From Chiua virens (taxonomy: Eukaryota; Basidiomycota; Agaricomycetes; Boletales; Boletaceae), in assembly GCA_019787685.1 (NCBI GenBank), contig JAHNUO010000040.1:124001-188000 (forward strand): 64,000 bases of DNA. The letters are read 5' to 3'. Below are positions 1 to 10,473 of this stretch, piece after piece. Made by a program: the position numbers and the translations under genes. Every line of letters begins with the position of its first letter. The first letter of the stretch is position 1. The notes below the pieces were generated by a model. The model had not been told where the DNA came from, searched no databases, and saw only the letters and a program-made list of their open reading frames with translations.

Positions 1-494
1 TGTGGAAAGGACGTGTGATCTATAGGACATGACGGCGTACGTGCCTAAAGGGACTGAACCGGCGGTGACGTTCATCACGACGGACGTTGACACGCCGTTG
101 ACCAACTGGACCATGAGATTGGCGGCTGAATATTCTTCTTCTACCGTTGCTGGCGCGAAATTATTGTACGTTGCCACACCTCGACTCGCCGGCTTTAACT
201 TACTTTCGTTTAGTGCAGGTGCAGGCTCGGACCACATGTCATGGCACCGCGCTGGGTTCCCTGCCATATTTGCCACGGAAGGCGACCCTCTTCAGGCGTT
301 CAATCCGTACATCCATACTGCCGAGGATCGGATAAACTTGGCGGACGGCGAGTTTTCCTTCGAGGTGCGTTGTCTTGTCGCGCTCAATTGGGTTCGGCAT
401 CTTAGAGCTGATACGACCCGTCGGACAGCACGCATTGGAATTTGCAAAGGTGGCGGTTGGATTCGCGATCGAGTTGGGAGGCTGGGCGGACTAG
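1..494 (+). CDS. Secreted M28 aminopeptidase, 3' part only
   Basis: This is the C-terminal end of a zinc aminopeptidase of family M28; the 5' part lies left of the window. A coding exon starts at 26 after TATAG with DMTAYV, whose first Asp matches the fifth metal-ligand region of M28A enzymes. It runs to about 167 (AKLLY). After an intron the reading continues with SDHMSWHRAGFPAIFATEG and YIHTAEDRI, whose His is the final zinc ligand. A third exon (about 430-494) reads HALEFAKVAVGF and ends at TAG. The same exon layout and closely similar protein occur in the complete paralogue at 22890-24430 (minus), which guided the splice choices. These enzymes are secreted and release N-terminal residues from peptides. 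The family call is firm; the exact splice sites are inferred. Confidence 0.85.
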
Positions 495-834
495 ACACGT
501 CTACGAGTCGATGCCTAGTTGCAAACGGATTATATGAATACGGACGATTCGGGTTCGATTCGGATACTTATGTGCTGTTCATTTCAATGGCAACGTTGCG
601 ACAAGATCTACGAGGCTTGTATCAGCATCTGATCGCGACTAACTTGCAGTAACATCCGTCACGACGTCACAGTACTGTCCGATAACAGTTTCGTGATGGC
701 CTTGGGTCTCGAGAGTGCTGCCGGCGTCCATTTGACCCCTACGGTACTTGTCTAGCCGTCCGATCTGGACTCCTGTATTTGGCCTGTTCCGTTGCACTCT
801 TCGTGCCAGATTCCTTCCCATGCGCTGAGAGTAG

Positions 835-1375
835 TTCATCCTTGGTCGCGTCGCTAAAGATAAAACGACTTCCGGCCTGGACCGGGAAGCCCTTGAGGTT
901 TCGGAAACCCCGGGAGTTGATTCCAGAAATGCCACAAACGGGGAACCAGGGTCGTATTTTGGCTTGTCGTGCGGCGCAGTGGTTTACCTCAATCAATGCA
1001 CGGTCACGTCCTACGATGTCATACTTTCGAACTTTAACAACACCTATGCAATCGTCAACTCATCCCTCACAGGTTTCAATACGACATCCACACTCCTCTG
1101 GATTCATCGCGTGGATGGCATCGACGTACCTCTTGCCTCAAATCCAGAGTATTCTGGGATCCCAGATACAGTCGACAAGCTTCACTGACTAACTCCAGAC
1201 GCAGCTGATGCTTCGATCTCTCGCGTTGAACACCGGCATTCTCGAGGGTGTTCCCGTCAATTCCTCCACGACCTTGGCGCCCAGTACCGCCTCTCGCTAC
1301 CCTATCGCATCGCTAGCCACGTTTCTCGTGCTCGTCATCCTCTGTTGCATCGTTGCGCTCGCTGTTGCCGTTTGA
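835..1375 (+). CDS. Single-TM hypothetical protein, C-terminal exons
   Basis: An open frame entered at a TAG acceptor (834) reads FILGRVAKDK and continues through a glycosylation-rich stretch (several N-x-S/T) with YLNQCTVTSYDV. A likely intron 1125-1197 (GTACCT...CTCCAG) joins VDGID to TQLMLRSLALNTG. The last exon ends with a hydrophobic helix, ATFLVLVILCCIVALAVAV, right before TGA. This suggests an extracellular or lumenal domain with a C-terminal membrane anchor. No start codon could be placed, so the 5' end is either upstream in unrecognised exons or the gene is a remnant. I do not recognise the family. Confidence 0.45.
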
Positions 1376-2276
1376 GTTTGTTTCTTCGCTGCCAATTCGG
1401 TCGTCATTTACACGGAGAAGGGGGAGATGATAATGAAAAACACGTTGCAAATGGCTCAGCCTGAGCTGAGGCTGACGGATCCGCTTGCAGCGGTAGCCGA
1501 GTGGTTCTCGAGCGACGTGAATGAGCAAAGTCCTGATTCCGAATGTGAAATAGATACCCTCGGGGGATTGTGATTCGTGAAGCGAAGGGGACACGTACGC
1601 TCGAGACGGACGCACTCGATATGTTTGATGCTGATGAACACGGAAGTGACGTGCCTCGTATCTCGATAGATGCTAGTGGGAATGTTCAGTTTAGTCCTTG
1701 AAAGAGATACACGACATTTAGCGTTGACGACTGTGACGATAGTTTGATTAGTACTTATTTCTGATCTCATTTTCATTTTATGTAACCAACGCTAACTGAT
1801 CTTGGACTTTGCAGTGATCACATAGTGACCGTGCACACCTCGCATACGGTATATACTTACTCTTCTAACTCTGACAACGCCTGGTAGCAATACGCGAGTT
1901 TGGAAATATAAAACTCTGGATTGAGGATCGAATTGGAATGGCGCAAGCCTGCTGATTGGCTCCGACCCACTATGTAACTTGAACGTTGTGATGGAATGTC
2001 GAACGTGAAGTACTTACCTTGGTATGATCGGCATCTCATATTCTTCTGGTTTCTTATTGAATGCAAGCAATATTCAAGCATTCCAGTTCGACCGGAGGTG
2101 CGATGCCAACAAGTTTTAGCAACCATCGCAGTCGCGCCAAACCCGGGGAATGGAATTCAATCCAGAGATATAAAGTCGACCTGTGGTTGGATCCCCCTCA
2201 GTTTCTTTTCCCTCCTCCCAAAAACTTCAACCCATCCGCTCCTTTCTAGAGACCTGCTTGCCGTCACTCTGTCAGA
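1376..2276. other. Intergenic, including hydrophobin promoter
   Basis: No convincing gene was seen in this roughly 900-bp stretch; the short open frames lack coding character. The last part is the presumed promoter and 5' leader of the hydrophobin gene. Confidence 0.5.
2165..2172 (+). promoter_or_regulatory. Probable TATA box of the hydrophobin gene
   Basis: The sequence GATATAAAG lies about 105 bp upstream of the hydrophobin ATG and is followed by a pyrimidine-rich leader. Highly expressed fungal genes such as hydrophobins often have a recognisable TATA box; the role is inferred from position. Confidence 0.4.
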
Positions 2277-2745
2277 ATGCTCGTCCGTCAACTCTCTGTC
2301 CTTTCGTTCGTCGCTCTCGCCTTCGGCGGCCCGCTCTTTGGCCGCAACCCCAGGTGTAATGATGCGACGATGCAGTGCTGTAATGACGTGAAACCGGTGC
2401 GCCGTTTGTGCTCCTGTCCATTACTCACCTCAGGTTGACGTCGTCGCCGGATACTAGGCTAACTCTTCGGAGGTGACCTCTGCCTCCATGGGTCCGAGCG
2501 CGCCACTGGGTCTGGCGGATTTGCTCATGCAGTTACCGGCCAACACCCCTGTTGGTTTGAATTGCGACCCAATCACCGCTGGAGCTGGCTCTAGCGCTGG
2601 TTGTAACACGAACACCGTGTGTTGCACCAATACATCCTTTGTGAGTGTCATTCTTTTGTCTTTTGTCTCTACTTTCCACTGAAAGCTTCGTGTGCAGAAT
2701 GGCGGCCTCATCAACGTGGGATGTGTCTCTCTCGCCGATATATAG
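2277..2745 (+). CDS. Class I hydrophobin
   Basis: A small secreted amphipathic protein that self-assembles at air-water interfaces and coats hyphae or spores. Exons 2277-2396, 2458-2640 and 2698-2745 give about 116 aa. The N-terminus MLVRQLSVLSFVALAFGGP is a signal peptide. All eight hydrophobin cysteines are present in order: C (RC), CC (MQCC), C (GLNC), C (AGC), CC (TVCC), C (NVGC). The spacing, with a long C3-C4 loop, is class I. Intron 1 is set to end at TACTAG because the nearer CAG acceptor (2433) would leave an in-frame TAG; the chosen join keeps the frame (DVKP/ANSSEV). Intron 2 (GTGAGT...GTGCAG) is canonical. The length is typical of the family. Confidence 0.93.
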
Positions 2746-3061
2746 TTCTTGTCGACTCGCGGCGCAGGGACTCGTGATTGCGTGGAGGCAACGTTCGCTT
2801 TCTTTACCATACCCAAACCTTTGTCTCCCTTGATCAACCGTTTCTAACCAGACGCTCTCTTTTTTTTGTTGATGTCCGATCTCGTCTCATTTTGTCGATG
2901 GTCGTGCGGTGATGCGACGTTTATTGACATTTTGTAACAATAGGCTCGAACCTGGGAGGGGAAGGCTACCGTAGGGAATGTCATGGATGTAATGTATTTA
3001 TCTGTGCGAGCAGGGCTCGATGGTGTTTCAATGCCCAGTTTGAGCTTGACCGTCATTTTGA
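2746..3061. other. Intergenic
   Basis: This 316-bp gap between the hydrophobin stop and the TRM44 start presumably holds the hydrophobin terminator and the TRM44 promoter. No specific element was recognised. Confidence 0.4.
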
Positions 3062-4848
3062 ATGGACCAGTCGTGTCACGTTCGCCCTCGATTTACTCCA
3101 TCGTCTTGCGACTGTCCGCAGACGATTCTACCTTTGATTTCTACTAGCACCTTGCAAGGCGACCAATGGATACCCATTGTCAGCTGTCCAGCCGACTTTC
3201 CCTTGGAGCTCGTAAGTCAACGATTTGTGATTCACATCATGAATCATGATGACATTTTTTCCCCCTTAGTTTGGGCAAGCAATCGAGCAGTTCATTCACC
3301 ATCCAGAATACAACTCCACGCTCATTCTTCGTTCAGAGATCGTCCGCAAGACATTTTATTCGCGTGACATGACGAGCGATCTCGATTCTCACCGGCCCAT
3401 ACGCAACATCCATCGCACGCTCCTCCCCAGGCGACCAGGCCGTGATGCTCCCATAGATCAACTTTGTACACTATATGGCTCAACTAGTGGCGCACATATA
3501 GACGTACCATGCACGCTGGTGCTCAGTCCCCTTCTTCCGCCTGGTGCGTCCCTCCCATACTATCATCCCGCCGTTCGACACCTCGCGTTTCGCTTCATCT
3601 CCTCTACACCCCCAATCCTGCGCATTGAAGCCGCCCTCCTTCCCGACACTTTGTCGGATATCAACTCAAGATTCTACCGCACCGCATTATCGCTCCTCGA
3701 GACACTTCATCGATACGGATGGGGTGCAATGACGCATTATCAAAAGCGTGTGATGCACGACTGTGTAATCCCCAGAGAGGCTTATCAAAATTTGTATCTC
3801 GTCATGCGAGAACGATACAAGCATTTAGTGTCTGAGTGGAAGGAGTCCACAGACCCGTTGAAGCATGTATTCGAGGTAATGTCGACGGTCATTTGCCTCA
3901 TATTTGAACACTCACACTCGCGCCGCTGGTTGTTGACACCCGATCCAGGATATCGGGATTGCCACGTACCTCATCCTACTTTGGGAACAGACTTATTTCC
4001 AGGGCACAGAGGGTCACAATTTGACACCAGCACACGTTGCCCACAGGGATCTGTCGCAGCCACCCGGTGGATTCCTGGACCTTGGGTACGTCCCAGAACG
4101 TATCACAAGTTCCCCGCTAACATATCCGCAGATGTGGAAATGGCCTCCTCACGCACATTCTCCTTTCCGAGGGATACCACGGCCACGGCATTGACCTACG
4201 GGCACGAACATCCTGGAGCCACTACTCCGAACATACACGCGCCGCCCTACACGTACATGCGCTCGATCCGACGCAGTACGTCCGAGGAGTCACAGGCGAC
4301 GGCTTGAAACCGAGCGCCGTGCCGTACTTGCAACCTGGCGCGTTTCTCATCGGAAATCACGCCGACGAATTGACACCTTGGCTGCCGCTCATCGCGACCG
4401 TGGAGTGTGCATCGGGGTATCTCTCTATTCCGTGTTGTGCCTGGTCGTTTGACGATCGGTTTTCGCGTTCGTCCGCCGTCCACATTGTGGATCTACCCGC
4501 CATCGCCGATGACGAGACCCTTGCGGATCGTCTGAATCTTGGCAGGGAGGGTAGTCATCAGAGTCAGTATTCGGTGTATCGCATTTGGCTGGCAAAGCTG
4601 AGCCAGTCGATGGGATGGAAAGTTGAGTGTGATACGCTCCGTATACCCAGCACGCGAAACTGGGCCATTATAGGTAGGTGTCGTTGATACATTTCCGAGC
4701 CACATCAAACAGGAGTCATTTAGGTCGAGAGCGGATCGGCGACGATACCCAACTCTATGTGGACCGAGCACTCGGCATAGTCCAAGAAGTGGTGAAAAGA
4801 GGCACGTTTAAGACACGTACACCAGAGGGGAAAGCAGGTGACCAGTGA
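3062..4848 (+). CDS. TRM44: tRNA(Ser) uracil-44 2'-O-methyltransferase
   Basis: An S-adenosylmethionine-dependent enzyme that 2'-O-methylates U44 of tRNA(Ser) in the cytoplasm. Exons 3062-3211, 3270-3875, 3949-4085, 4132-4673 and 4724-4848 join in frame to about 519 aa. The diagnostic SAM-binding motif DLGCGNGLLTHILLSEGY spans the exon 3/4 junction (around residue 295) and is followed by GIDLRARTSW, the TRM44 family hallmark. GNHADELTPWLPLIA, DLP and the C-terminal RIPSTRNWAIIG block also fit. The upstream part holds YHPAVRHLAFRF and the conserved helix YKHLVSEW. All four introns are short (46-73 bp) GT-AG. The 5' ATG at 3062 gives the longest frame, and no signal peptide is seen. The gene is intact. 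Confidence 0.93.
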
Positions 4849-4874
4849 AGCTGTACAAGTACAAGTCATGAATA

Positions 4875-6469
4875 TCACAAGGTCGGTGGTGTGAGGTAAA
4901 ATTGAAACGATGACTGCTCTCGCTCGCCCTCTTCCGACATCCTCCTGCATTCTGCCAGTAGCTCCCTCAGCTCTGCCAAACTGACGCTCCCCTTCCACTC
5001 TTGTTCCTCCTCGTCTGTGCCACATTCTTCGTTTTCCTCACTGTCGTAGTCTTCCTCGTCTGCATCCTGAGGAAGATTTCCAAGTACACCTCCAGAGCAA
5101 TCCTCAAGCCTCACGCGCATCCTTGAGCACATGTCCCACCACCTCTCCCACCGCAGGTAGCACGAATCCGCCGGTCCATTATTGTCGTTCAAGTCCTGCA
5201 AGATTCTTGGGTTCAAGACCCTCACACGCTCCAATTTGGGGAACGACGTTCTATTCAAGGCTCTGAAATTCCGGTCGTTTGTGCGCTGAACCATCATAGA
5301 CCGTACGGGGTCGGCGTTGGCGTACGCTGCTGCATAGCCCACCCCAAAAGCGTGCAGGAGCCCGTGGAGCCCGATGTGCCGGATGTGGTCATGTGAACGG
5401 TTGGTCAGCGTAATTGGTAGCATGACCTCGTCCTCGACTTGATCGGGATTGGCATCCGGATTGGCTATTGGCGGAATCTTCCAATCGGGATTGAAACAGA
5501 ATGTGGCGAGGAATGGACAAAGATCTAGGATCATGCGGACGTCGAGCATGGGTATGCAATTCAAGTCAAGGAAGAGAAGTGTCGTGCCGTGCTGGGCGAG
5601 GAAACCGGTGACGTCCGGGATGTCGTGGGTATTGGTGCCAAAGTGAAAGGAAAAACTGTGTAACAAGGGGAGGGACCATCCACTCGCCTGTTCGATAAAG
5701 TCTTGACAAAAGCCTTTCAAGAAGAGTTGCTGAAGATTAGGCAGCTTGAGTTTGACGTCCTGTGCGGAACCCAAGGTGATCGTGTCTGATTCCTTGATCG
5801 CGGCGTCGAACTGTAGGTGGACGGCGACGAGGTTGGGAAGGGTGTCTAGTGCCCAGATCACCTTGGAAAGTAGCTCGGACGGTACGTGCCAGTGTACCGT
5901 CCGCAAGTTACGACACCATGTACCGAAGGTGTCTACGATAGGACCGAATGCACTCGACATGGGCCAATCGACGATGAATATCTCAAGGTTGGGACAGTGC
6001 TGAAGGATAGCGACGAGAGGGATCTCAAAGTCATCCATCGTCGGACCGCGTCCGCTGAGAAAATGTGTGATATGCAGGCGTCTCGCCCACCATCCAAGGG
6101 AGGGGTCGCGATCCAGGATGTTGCAGAGATCGCGCAATTTGGTGGGATCGTCAAAGAAGAGACAGCGCACGAGAAACTCGGTACCGAGTCTGCGCCATGT
6201 CTGGCAGGCTGCGATGATCGACTACAGGAAAGAGATGAGCGACCGTGCACATTGACACGAAGAAAGAGGACCTTCTTGGTGGCGTAGCTTCGCCGCTGGA
6301 TAATGGTGATGGTATCCTGAGGCGTGCGGACAGTCCAGCCGTCCCACGGCGACTTGGACCAGGTGGACGGTGCCATGCTTGTCTGCAAGCCAGGGTAGAA
6401 TATAGTGTCTTCATCCGCGGCAAGATCGAAGATGTAGGACCAGAGTTCGGGAGGAAGTCTTTCTGCCAT
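4875..6469 (-). CDS. F-box protein with LRR-like C-terminal region
   Basis: The N-terminus MAERLPPELWSYIFDLA is an F-box, which binds Skp1 in SCF ubiquitin ligases. It continues after a short intron (6222-6271, 50 bp, donor GTCCTC) into SIIAACQTWRRLGTEFL, the usual second half of a fungal F-box. The remainder (exon 4875-6221, about 449 codons) has repeated CPNLEIFIVDW, LPNLVAVHLQFD and LPNLQQLFLKG units typical of degenerate leucine-rich repeats, and ends in an acidic tail rich in D and E. Total about 514 aa. An in-frame upstream ATG at 6511 exists, but the start at 6469 places the F-box at the N-terminus as is usual. The substrate is unknown; agaricomycetes have hundreds of such genes. It is convergent with TRM44, with only about 26 bp between stops. 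Confidence 0.85.
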
Positions 6470-6511
6470 TTCTACTCGCGATAGTGACAGTACTAGTAGT
6501 ACTAGTGTCAC

Positions 6512-6836
6512 TACGAATGGCCAATGTTCTGCGTTTTTTGTTCGCGTCTGGCAGTGTCACGTGGTTTGCGCACCTTTATTCGTTCCAACGCTGACGCGTG
6601 GCTTTGTCGGTGTGCTCGATCGAGCTGAGAAAGACAGTCAGCTGACGATGATTATGTACGAGCCCAATGCAGAGATGGCAGAGATTCAAGAAATTATAGC
6701 TTGCTCTGTATATACCTGTATAAGCACATTGTGGATTCAGAGAATCAAGAATTGATGCATCAAATGCTCATATTTAATCGGTTTTGTTAATAGTGAAAAT
6801 CGTATTGTGAAAATCATATCGAGGCATGCATAGAGA
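6512..6836. other. Intergenic
   Basis: This AT-rich stretch lies between the F-box gene start and the 3' end of the next minus-strand gene. No feature is supported. Confidence 0.4.
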
Positions 6837-8528
6837 TTACATCTTATTCTTGGAAACGGCGGGCGAGGTACGAGCTCTCTTTGCCGAGGATCCCCCACTC
6901 TGCATCTCGCCTGGCCGTTTGAAAGTGCTGACGGTGGCCTTGATATGCACTTCGTCCAACACGCTGATTGATATCCCTTGGTCTCCTCCACACGTCTTCA
7001 AGATCTCGTAACGTTTGCGTGCTGCTTCTGGCGAGTGTAGAAAGGACTGTTGAGATCCACGCAGGTGATCCAGAGGAGCCAGAAAACGATCAACATAGAC
7101 GTCACAGTGCAGTAGATCCATGCGGAGTCCATTGAAGTGGCCTGACATATAATCAGCTTCAGGTGCACTAGCAGACAGTGAAACCAAAGGCTTACCGGCA
7201 AGAGCACCCATCATAGTATTCACAAGTTCACACCGACATGAAAACCACACCATCGACGTTCCGTAGGTACGAGACAAGGCCCATATACATTCACGATGTT
7301 CTACAAGCAACTGGACAGGAATCTTCTGTCCTTCAGCATCCCGTACAGGGACATTGAACCTTTGATGATATTGTTGGCAGCGTCGGGGCGAAGGTCCTTT
7401 GACCCGTCGTAGTCAATGCAGGAGTACCCTTCATTGTGAAGGTTATTGTCGGGACGAGGGTTGATGACGCAGGGTCGCAAACACTCGGCAAGCAAGATGA
7501 TTGATATGCCAGGTAGATGCTTGACGTAATCCCACATATTCTCGAAAGCTTCATGCTTCGCAGGCTTGATACAGTCGCGGAAGACACCATATAGGTCTTG
7601 TTCCTCAAAAAGCTCCTCCTCCCTGCCACTGAGCACTTCGAGGAGTCTCGATGTCGATGGTCACTGACTGGCCTTTGTCGTCCATTGGCAGCCACGAAAC
7701 CTTGAGGATGCAGTTTAACTCCTGAATGCCAAACTTAAACCCGGCAGTGCAATGAGGAACTTTGGTTCCCGTGCCGTGCAACGCCTTGGCCAAATAGAGC
7801 AAGAGTTCATGTAGTAATACTTCTTCCAGCTTGGGACTAATGCCATAGATAACAAGGCGACCATCTTGAGCGAGATGCATATTGGGGTCGAAACCGTTTC
7901 ATGGCGTATCTGGGGTGGAAAGATCAGGGATGATGGTCACGGACAGCAGGGGATCCTTATCGATGTTGAACGCTTTGGAAAATACGGTGCAGCCGTGGAC
8001 AAAGAACCCCAGTGTGAACATGCGGTCACAGAGGGACGAAGCAACAAAAATTCGCCGGTTGATCTGGGCTGCACAGGCATAACCAGCAATCTCTACGAAT
8101 TGCCATAGCGCGTGTGATTGCAGATCATGATTGAAGGAACGTTTGAACTCGCAATAGGAATAGACTTGACGAAAGGTGACAGGCGACGAATAATGGGAAC
8201 TAGGGACGAGGATGACGTCGGGCTCGTGGACGCCTTCAATGAGAGTGTTGCCATGCGTCCGCGATATAGTCTGGAAATTGTCGTGCCACCCAGGTGTCTT
8301 CTTCCTTTTCTGAGCGATCTGAATTTTCGCTGGTCAGTAAGCTTCCCCGGGGGGCACCAAGCACTTGCTCACCTTGTTGAAGAAATCCGGTATCCATTCT
8401 TCCGGAGTGGTAACTGAAGGCGACGCTTGCATCTGCCATTTCTCGTTGACATACATCCCACGTTGACCACAGGTTTTGACTATGTCATGGAGCGTCTCCA
8501 GGGGTGATTGGCCGGCAATGCAAAGCAT
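6837..8528 (-). CDS. Hypothetical protein, N-terminal half FunK1-like, structure unresolved
   Basis: Several coding-quality segments lie end to end on the minus strand. The first (8528-8370) has LETLHDIVKTCGQRGMYVNE. After a GTGAGC...AG intron the second (about 8319-7892) reads VPSSHYSSPVTFRQVYSYCEFK, then ACAAQINRRIFVASSL and FNIDKDP, a layout that resembles the N-terminal part of fungal-type FunK1 protein kinases (PF17667). Later segments (7880-7640, 7636-7320, 7370-6837) contain LFEEQDLYGVFRDCI, QLLVEHRECIWALSRTYG and a basic tail KRARTSP that could be a nuclear signal. I could not join segments three and four in one frame, so either unusual splicing or frameshifts are present. No kinase HRD or DFG motif was seen. 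The FunK1 link is an inference from pattern memory. Confidence 0.4.
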
Positions 8529-8879
8529 GGAGGGGAGAGAGACATAGGGAAGAAGAGATGGGGATCCTGTTGGCGTTGTTCATCTTCACCTCTGTCGACG
8601 AGATTGACCATGCCTTATGCTTCAGTTTGTCGACACCACCGTGTTGGATTCAATAAGAGTCGGTCTGATTGGTTTACAAAAGAAATAATAGAAAGTAGTC
8701 ACTAACCAGACGGTGTCATACTAACAGCCATTGACAGTGCCGAAGCGTTGCCGAACGGCAGCACTATGTACACAGTATTTAGGGTGTGTCACGGCTATTT
8801 CCACTCTTGATCCATCTTCCCCGCATCTCCTTTTCACCCCGCATCACCCCACCCACGCCCACTCAATACCCCATCTGCC
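8529..8879. other. Divergent intergenic region
   Basis: Shared upstream region of the minus-strand hypothetical gene and the plus-strand CxxC gene. The right part is a C-rich leader ending at the ATG. No specific site was recognised. Confidence 0.4.
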
Positions 8880-9359
8880 ATGGCTGAGATCGCTACCGTC
8901 GAGATCAACGACGCCCTTTTCTGTAGCGCACACTTGAAAGAAGTCGTACGTGTCGACCCATTTATCCCGCATCGTTACCCCATACGTTGACGTCGATTGG
9001 CTGACGACCCCACTTGTCTCAACAGTGCACGGATTGTAGCTATGACGGAAGGGAGGAAAACGATTCTTTTTATGGGGTCGATCTCATCACTTGACGAGTT
9101 TGAGCGTGGCTTACCTTTACTCTCTGCTTTTGGTATTAGCTCGACACAGTTGATCGGGATCCCATCGAGGCGCCTGCAGTGACGACAAACAAAGATGGTG
9201 TTTATCAGTGCAAGAAACATGGATCTGCAGGTGAGCGACATGCGAGCATTGGTCGTATGACTCGGCTGACACGTCACCCGAGATTGCAATTTGTGCTTCG
9301 GGTGGAAGAAACAAATCACGAGGGCAAGGACAGCGGCGAAGAAAGCCGGCAGAAAGTAG
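8880..9359 (+). CDS. Small CxxC (probably zinc-binding) basidiomycete protein
   Basis: Exons 8880-8945, 9026-9076, 9140-9230 and 9283-9359 give about 94 aa. The product begins MAEIATVEINDALFCSAHLK, then VCTDCSYDGREENDSFYG, LDTVDRDPIEAPAVTTNK, VYQCKKHGSA and CNLCFGWKKQITRARTAAKK. It therefore has C-x2-C pairs (CTDC, CNLC) and two C-x2-H-type pairs (CSAH, CKKH), an arrangement expected to bind zinc, with a basic C-terminal helix. Introns are 51-80 bp, all GT-AG, and every join keeps the frame. It resembles small uncharacterised proteins of agaricomycetes; this is from memory and no function is known. Confidence 0.75.
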
Positions 9360-9455
9360 CAGGATGAAGTCAAGTTGCGTGACGAATGATTGTAACAATG
9401 TATACTATCGTTCCCCAACTAGTTGGCCGATTTTTGAAAACTATCTCTCTAACAG

Positions 9456-9869
9456 CTATTTTCCCCTTTCAGTCACACGCCATGACTCATGTATGGTATA
9501 TTCATAGGTTGGACGAGCTAAATCCATGCAGTATTCATCGAAATAGAAAAACTGTGTGACAATATGAGCAGAATCACGGCGCACGCCCGTGATCAAGTAT
9601 TGCATCATGCGCATCATGTGATCATATCGACCCGTTGATCCAAGTGGGTGCCGGTCGAAAATCCCTCCCTGCTCAAAATCCACGATTCTCTGCGTTATTC
9701 GAGGAAGCCGCTCAAGGCCGCCGTGGACAGCTCACCAAACTCGGACTCGGATGTGCAGCCACGGCCCCTTTGCTCCACAATGAAGACCAACCCACTGGCA
9801 CACCATGATTGGCCTCTTCAGCAGTCGCTCTAAGCACTTGCTCAAGTTGCCGAATCCTCCGAGTCCCAC
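9456..9869 (-). CDS. Unrecognised short protein, 3' exons
   Basis: On the minus strand an acceptor CTTAAG at 9870 opens a frame reading TRRIRQLEQVLRATAEEANH and SSLWSKGAVAAHPSPSL. An intron starting GTGAGC (about 9745) and ending ACGCAG (about 9700) leads to RIVDFEQGGIFDRHPLGS, then MMQYLITGVRRDSAHIVTQF and a TAG stop. The coherent frame across a canonical intron supports a real gene. Its 5' exons were not found. No family was recognised; the first part could form a short coiled coil. Confidence 0.45.
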
Positions 9870-10473
9870 CTTAAGTCACCTTCTGCACCATCAATTAGCT
9901 ATTTCGCTTGTCAGCTATTCTCGACCATTGTTGACAGATTCTAAGTCCATCCCTGTGTTCCTTTGAGCCTCCCTTGTTGATATCCTTCATTTCCATCCTC
10001 ACCCAATGCATCCTTGTCCTTCCTTGCTGAGCATAGCACCCTAACATGTCTAGTGTGATGCTCAACCCTTGCTATTTTCCAGCCTTGCGGTCTAGCTGAG
10101 GCCCCTGAGCCGCTTCATCACGATCACGTGAAGGTCGACTATGGTTTTATGTAATGAATCCTTGGCGGTGGCAACTCAATATTGAAATATTCATCCGGGA
10201 GACAAGTCGTGGTTGAACGTTGCGTTGATCAGTGAATTGTACACTACTGTAAGTACCAGTTCTCTCTTGATTGTATTATATATTTTAATCGCCTCCTTTG
10301 CATGGATAAAAAACAAACGTGTTTCTTTTGATGATGATGTCTGAATGAATACATGCGTCATGCGATTACGAGGTCCCTGGTCCAGTACTTAAACCTGGCG
10401 ATTTATCGCCCTTCTCACCCCGAGCATTTTTTGCGCCTCCATTCTGATTGTCTCCCAAGATACTCTTACCTCA
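9870..10473. other. Intergenic and promoter of GS-like copy 1
   Basis: No gene was recognised. The stretch from about 10330 to 10460 (start-proximal ACTTAAACCTGGCG block and the sequence before it) is similar to the region just upstream of copy 2, showing that the duplication includes promoter sequence. Confidence 0.5.

Noticed and set aside
2433..2433. Nearer CAG acceptor for hydrophobin intron 1
   Set aside because: It leaves an in-frame TAG after seven codons; the acceptor at TACTAG keeps the frame and gives a normal class I hydrophobin.
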